From positions 1 to 8,040 of the forward strand of contig CAYNCU010000199.1 of the NCBI GenBank assembly GCA_964395765.1: a DNA stretch of 8,040 nt, written 5' to 3'. Of the stretch, positions 6,316 to 8,040 are shown piece by piece; the first letter of the stretch is position 1; the number at the start of each line of letters is the position of its first letter. The notes below the pieces were generated by a model. It was not told where the DNA came from, did no database searches, and saw only the letters and a program-made list of their open reading frames with translations. The position numbers and the translations under genes are program-made. The stretch is from DATDPY01 sp964395765 (GTDB lineage Bacteria; Bacteroidota; Bacteroidia; Cytophagales; Cyclobacteriaceae).

Positions 6316-6984
6316 ATGAAATTCCAAGCAAACCCTCTGTTTCTTATTTTACTCATGCTTTTATTTTCTTATTCCTGTGAAGGTCCTGTAGGACCCACGG
6401 GGCCGCAAGGACCGGCGGACAGGACGGGCAGGATGGAGCGGTAGGACCGCAGGGAACGGCAGGAAAGGATGCTCCTACTTATACTGATTATTATGAGAAT
6501 TTCGATTCAACCTCCACTATCGACATCAGGAGACGCTGAATGGTCTGTTGACAATCATTCGTGGTTATCTGAAATTGCAACCATAGGCAGTAATATGGCA
6601 CTTAGCGGTAAAATTGGTAATAATTCAAATTCAGATCTGCAATTAGATGTCAATTTACCAAAGGCGGGAATTTTAACATTTACGGCTTATATCAATAGCG
6701 AATATAATGGTGATTTTCTTTTGTGGTACCTGGATAGTGGGGATCCCATTGAGGGTATATCCGGATTTGGAGGACCAATTACATTTTCTTTTGAAATCCC
6801 GGCTGGCGTGCATAAAATCGTTTGGCGTTATAAAAAAAATCTATTGATATCCCTGGGCGATGATTTAGCAGGCGTTGATAATATCTTGCTCACTAATTAT
6901 CAGGAATCAAGCAGGTTGGCAAAACAAACTTTGCCAAATACTGTAAAATTGTGGAGTGAGCATTTGGCTGACGATTCTAAATAA
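6316..6984 (+). pseudogene. Collagen-like lipoprotein locus broken by two opposite frameshifts
   Basis: The locus starts with ATG (6316) and a lipoprotein-type signal: M-K-F-Q-A-N-P, a hydrophobic run, then S-Y-S-C with Cys21 as probable lipidation site. Collagen-like triplets follow at once (G-P-V-G-P-T-G-P-Q-G-P-A). Near 6415-6419 the triplets jump to another frame, as if one G were missing from GCG(G)GAC, and continue there as G-Q-D-G-Q-D-G-A-V-G-P-Q-G-T-A-G-K-D. That frame ends at TGA 6537-6539, but around 6519-6530 the meaning returns to the first frame, giving S-G-D-A-E-W-S-V-D and the C-terminal domain. Read without correction from 6316, translation stops at TAG 6442-6444 after 42 residues. 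Repaired, the protein would have about 222 residues. It may be a true pseudogene, a recoded gene, or an assembly/sequencing error; two compensating shifts within about 110 bp make error or recent decay plausible. It is probably an outer-membrane or surface lipoprotein. Confidence 0.7.
6469..6984 (+). CDS. Longest intact frame of the broken lipoprotein locus: C-terminal beta-sandwich-like domain
   Basis: A 171-residue open frame. The real protein signal begins around residue 20 with S-G-D-A-E-W-S-V-D and runs to the end of the domain at D-D-L-A-G-V-D-N-I-L-L. The order of motifs (S-G-D-A-x-W, a polar stretch, L-x-L-x-V-x-L-P-x-x-G-x-L-T-F, I-N-S-E-x-N-x-D-x-L-L-W-Y-L-D, I-S-G, F-x-I-P-A-G-V-H-K-I-V-W-R-Y-K-K, G-D-D-L-A-G-V-D-N-I) matches a beta-sandwich module seen in many secreted proteins, often with a C-terminal anchor; I cannot name its Pfam family with certainty. 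The first 19 residues (M-L-L-L-I-L-I-I-M) look like a signal peptide but are the out-of-frame reading of codons for D-A-P-T-Y-T-D-Y-Y, so ATG 6469 is probably not the natural start. No ribosome site is evident there. Confidence 0.6.
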   Translation: MLLLILIIMRISIQPPLSTSGDAEWSVDNHSWLSEIATIGSNMALSGKIGNNSNSDLQLDVNLPKAGILTFTAYINSEYNGDFLLWYLDSGDPIEGISGFGGPITFSFEIPAGVHKIVWRYKKNLLISLGDDLAGVDNILLTNYQESSRLAKQTLPNTVKLWSEHLADDSK

Positions 6985-7028
6985 TATTTCAGGAGGTATA
7001 TTATATATTAAACGAGTGAAAGTGACTG

Positions 7029-7064
7029 AAAAAAATTCTGAATTCAGTTATTAATTGAATTCAG
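7029..7064 (-). terminator. Terminator-like hairpin reading on the minus strand
   Basis: CTGAATTCA (7038-7046) and TGAATTCAG (7056-7064) form a perfect 9-bp stem with a 9-base loop. On the minus strand the stem is followed by AA and seven T (7035-7029), the layout of a rho-independent terminator. On the plus strand no T-run follows. No confident minus-strand gene lies upstream of it, so what it would terminate is unclear; it might still act as a 3' hairpin for the lipoprotein transcript. Confidence 0.45.
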
Positions 7065-7280
7065 TAAACGGGTCAATTGCTTTTGCTCCATATTAACCAG
7101 GTAATTCCCCTTAATCCTGCAACTTGTGTGTTTTTTCAGTAAGGAATTTGATGAAAGAGATAATATTCAATTTATCCCGTGACTAATTAGCTTCTATAAT
7201 ACCTTTTTTCCATAAATAATCGCTTGATTATTAATCTGCGGTGAGGGATATCCGTTGTTTTAATTCAAAATTATTTGATT

Positions 7281-7288
7281 TATACTTG
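7281..7288 (+). promoter_or_regulatory. Possible -7 element upstream of the permease (TATACTTG)
   Basis: TATACTTG matches TAnnTTTG at all but one fixed base and lies 27 bp before the ATG at 7315 and 73 bp before the permease ATG. The nearest TTG upstream (7255-7257) is spaced a little too far for a good -33 element. The same bases could instead form part of a hairpin in the leader RNA (7275-7302). Confidence 0.22.
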
Positions 7289-7300
7289 AAAATAAATATC

Positions 7301-7306
7301 AAGGAG
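7301..7306 (+). promoter_or_regulatory. Shine-Dalgarno AAGGAG in front of a short upstream ORF
   Basis: AAGGAG lies 8 bases before ATG 7315, a near-ideal distance, whereas the true permease start at 7361 has no comparable site. It also lies directly before ATG 7307, which is in the permease frame but stops after three codons. The site therefore appears to serve the short ORF and not the permease directly. Confidence 0.5.
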
Positions 7307-7314
7307 ATGCAACC

Positions 7315-7410
7315 ATGAACCCTATTCAATCATCTTACTACCATAATGCGATATTGAAATATGTTCAGAAATTACCTTCTTGTTTCTATTCGGAATTTAT
7401 TCCGTCATAA
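7315..7410 (+). CDS. Possible 31-codon upstream ORF overlapping the permease start
   Basis: An open frame of 31 codons (MNPIQSSYYHNAILKYVQKL at its start) preceded by the strong AAGGAG at 7301. It begins 46 bp before the permease ATG and ends at TAA 7408-7410, 47 bp inside the permease gene in another frame. The peptide has no recognisable motif. It might be a leader peptide that affects permease translation, a chance frame, or the trace of a frame change at an older start. Translation is inferred only from the ribosome site. Confidence 0.25.
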   Translation: MNPIQSSYYHNAILKYVQKLPSCFYSEFIPS

Positions 7411-8040
7411 ATTTTATTCATTTCTTAATGTACTGGGTCTGATGCTCGGGATCGCGGCCGCCTTTTATATCTCCCTTTACATCCTGGATGAACTGAGTTA
7501 TGACCGGTTTAATAAAAATATCAACCAGATGTACCGACTGGGAATACATGGTAAAATAGGCGGTCAGGAAATCTTTACGGCCAACACGGCACCGGTCATC
7601 GCCTCGGCTTTAACACATGAAATTCCGGAAATCCGGCAATCCGTACGGATTGAAAAATGGGATGACGTAATCGTACGGTACAAGGATCAAGCCTTCACGG
7701 ATAACAATGTATATATTGTTGATTCTAACTTTTTTAATTTTTTCACCTATCCCCTGATCAAAGGAGATCCGAATACCGTTTTAACAGAGCCAAATTCAAT
7801 GGTTATGACCGAAAAAACGGCTCGTAAATTTTTCGGGGATGAAGAGGCATTAGGGAAAATGGTAACCGTGGGCAATAGCAACGATTTTGTTTTCAAAGTT
7901 ACAGGTATCGTGAAAAATCCCCCTTTAAATTCCCATATGAAGTTCAATTACCTGTTATCCATTTCGTCTTATAAATGGATGACGAATGATGAAGACTGGC
8001 TGGATAATTACCTGAATACCTATTTCATGGTTTATCCCGG
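7361..8040 (+). CDS. ABC transporter permease, MacB/FtsX-like (3' end outside window)
   Basis: N-terminal 226 residues of a large inner-membrane permease of the MacB/FtsX type, common in Bacteroidota. It starts M-F-R-N-Y-L-L-V-S-I-R-N-L-F-R-H-K, the usual cytoplasmic helix of these proteins, followed by the first membrane helix at about residues 21-42 (F-L-N-V-L-G-L-M-L-G, I-A-A-A-F-Y-I). Then comes D-E-L-S-Y-D-R-F-N-K-N and a periplasmic MacB_PCD-type domain, with typical pieces such as V-Y-I-V-D-S-N-F-F-N-F-F-T-Y-P-L, M-T-E-K-T-A-R-K-F-F-G-D-E and V-T-G-I-V-K-N-P-P-L-N-S-H-M-K-F. The frame is open to the right edge. ATG 7361 is fixed because an in-frame TGA lies at 7355-7357, just upstream. 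Members work with a MacB/LolD-like ATPase and drive export or mechanical work on periplasmic or outer-membrane partners; the substrate is unknown. There is no clear ribosome site at this ATG. Confidence 0.88.
   Translation, partial: MFRNYLLVSIRNLFRHKFYSFLNVLGLMLGIAAAFYISLYILDELSYDRFNKNINQMYRLGIHGKIGGQEIFTANTAPVIASALTHEIPEIRQSVRIEKWDDVIVRYKDQAFTDNNVYIVDSNFFNFFTYPLIKGDPNTVLTEPNSMVMTEKTARKFFGDEEALGKMVTVGNSNDFVFKVTGIVKNPPLNSHMKFNYLLSISSYKWMTNDEDWLDNYLNTYFMVYP

Larger units (their letters stand above)
6985..7314. other. Intergenic stretch between the lipoprotein locus and the permease leader
   Basis: About 330 bp without a convincing gene. It holds an orphan AGGAGG (6991-6996) with no start codon at suitable distance, two copies of TGAATTCAG (7039-7047 and 7056-7064) that form a hairpin, a minus-strand frame of about 46 codons ending in that hairpin, and AT-rich DNA up to the ribosome site at 7301. 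I see no insertion-sequence end, tRNA or riboswitch-like conserved core. Confidence 0.6.

Noticed and set aside
6469..6525. MLLLILIIM as a genuine signal peptide for the 171-residue frame
   Set aside because: The same bases in the neighbouring frame continue the collagen-like segment and acidic linker, which is the better-supported reading; the hydrophobic stretch is most likely a by-product of the frameshift.
7151..7186. Eleven-codon frame MKEIIFNLSRD with GGA upstream
   Set aside because: Too short and without any support beyond a weak ribosome-like sequence.
7315..7410. A frameshift at the start of the permease
   Set aside because: The frame from ATG 7361 already gives the complete typical N-terminus (M-F-R-N-Y-L), so no repair is needed.

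Overview
The window looks like chromosomal DNA of a member of the Bacteroidota. The evidence is the LptD-type protein in its Bacteroidota form, a single-domain MlaD/MCE protein next to an N-acetylmuramoyl-L-alanine amidase, a MacB/FtsX-like permease that starts with the usual M-F-[RK]-N-Y-L pattern, weak Shine-Dalgarno signals, and AT-rich intergenic DNA with short periodic repeats. I see no tRNA, rRNA, CRISPR array, insertion sequence or prophage.

Layout: (1) Bases 1-446 (+) hold the C-terminal part of a 4'-phosphopantetheinyl transferase whose start lies off the left edge. (2) Bases 447-581 separate convergent genes and contain a nine-copy tandem repeat with an exact 7-bp period. (3) Bases 582-3370 are a minus-strand run read amidase, then MlaD/MCE protein, then SirB1-like transglutaminase-fold protein; the first two are 5 bp apart. 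(4) Bases 3324-6041 (+) encode a large LptD outer-membrane protein, diverging from the amidase. The annotated 5' ends of these two genes overlap, and LptD most likely uses a TTG start. (5) Bases 6042-6315 hold two hairpins after LptD and then an AT-rich region with an exact FNR/CRP-type palindrome. (6) Bases 6316-6984 (+) are a collagen-like lipoprotein locus broken by two opposite frameshifts. (7) Bases 6985-7360 are a long leader/intergenic stretch with a terminator-like hairpin that reads on the minus strand and a short upstream ORF. (8) Bases 7361-8040 (+) are the N-terminal part of an ABC-transporter permease that runs off the right edge.

The central genes form a cell-envelope cluster. 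LptD inserts lipopolysaccharide into the outer leaflet, the MCE protein belongs to a family that moves phospholipids between membranes, and the amidase cuts peptidoglycan. The collagen-like lipoprotein and the MacB-like permease are also envelope proteins but appear to be separate transcription units.

I found no clearly new biological system. The points most worth a second look are the collagen-like locus with compensating frameshifts, the FNR-like palindrome upstream of it, the heptamer array, the overlapping divergent starts of amidase and LptD, the apparent loss of the usual His in the SirB1-like protein, and the short ORF overlapping the permease start.
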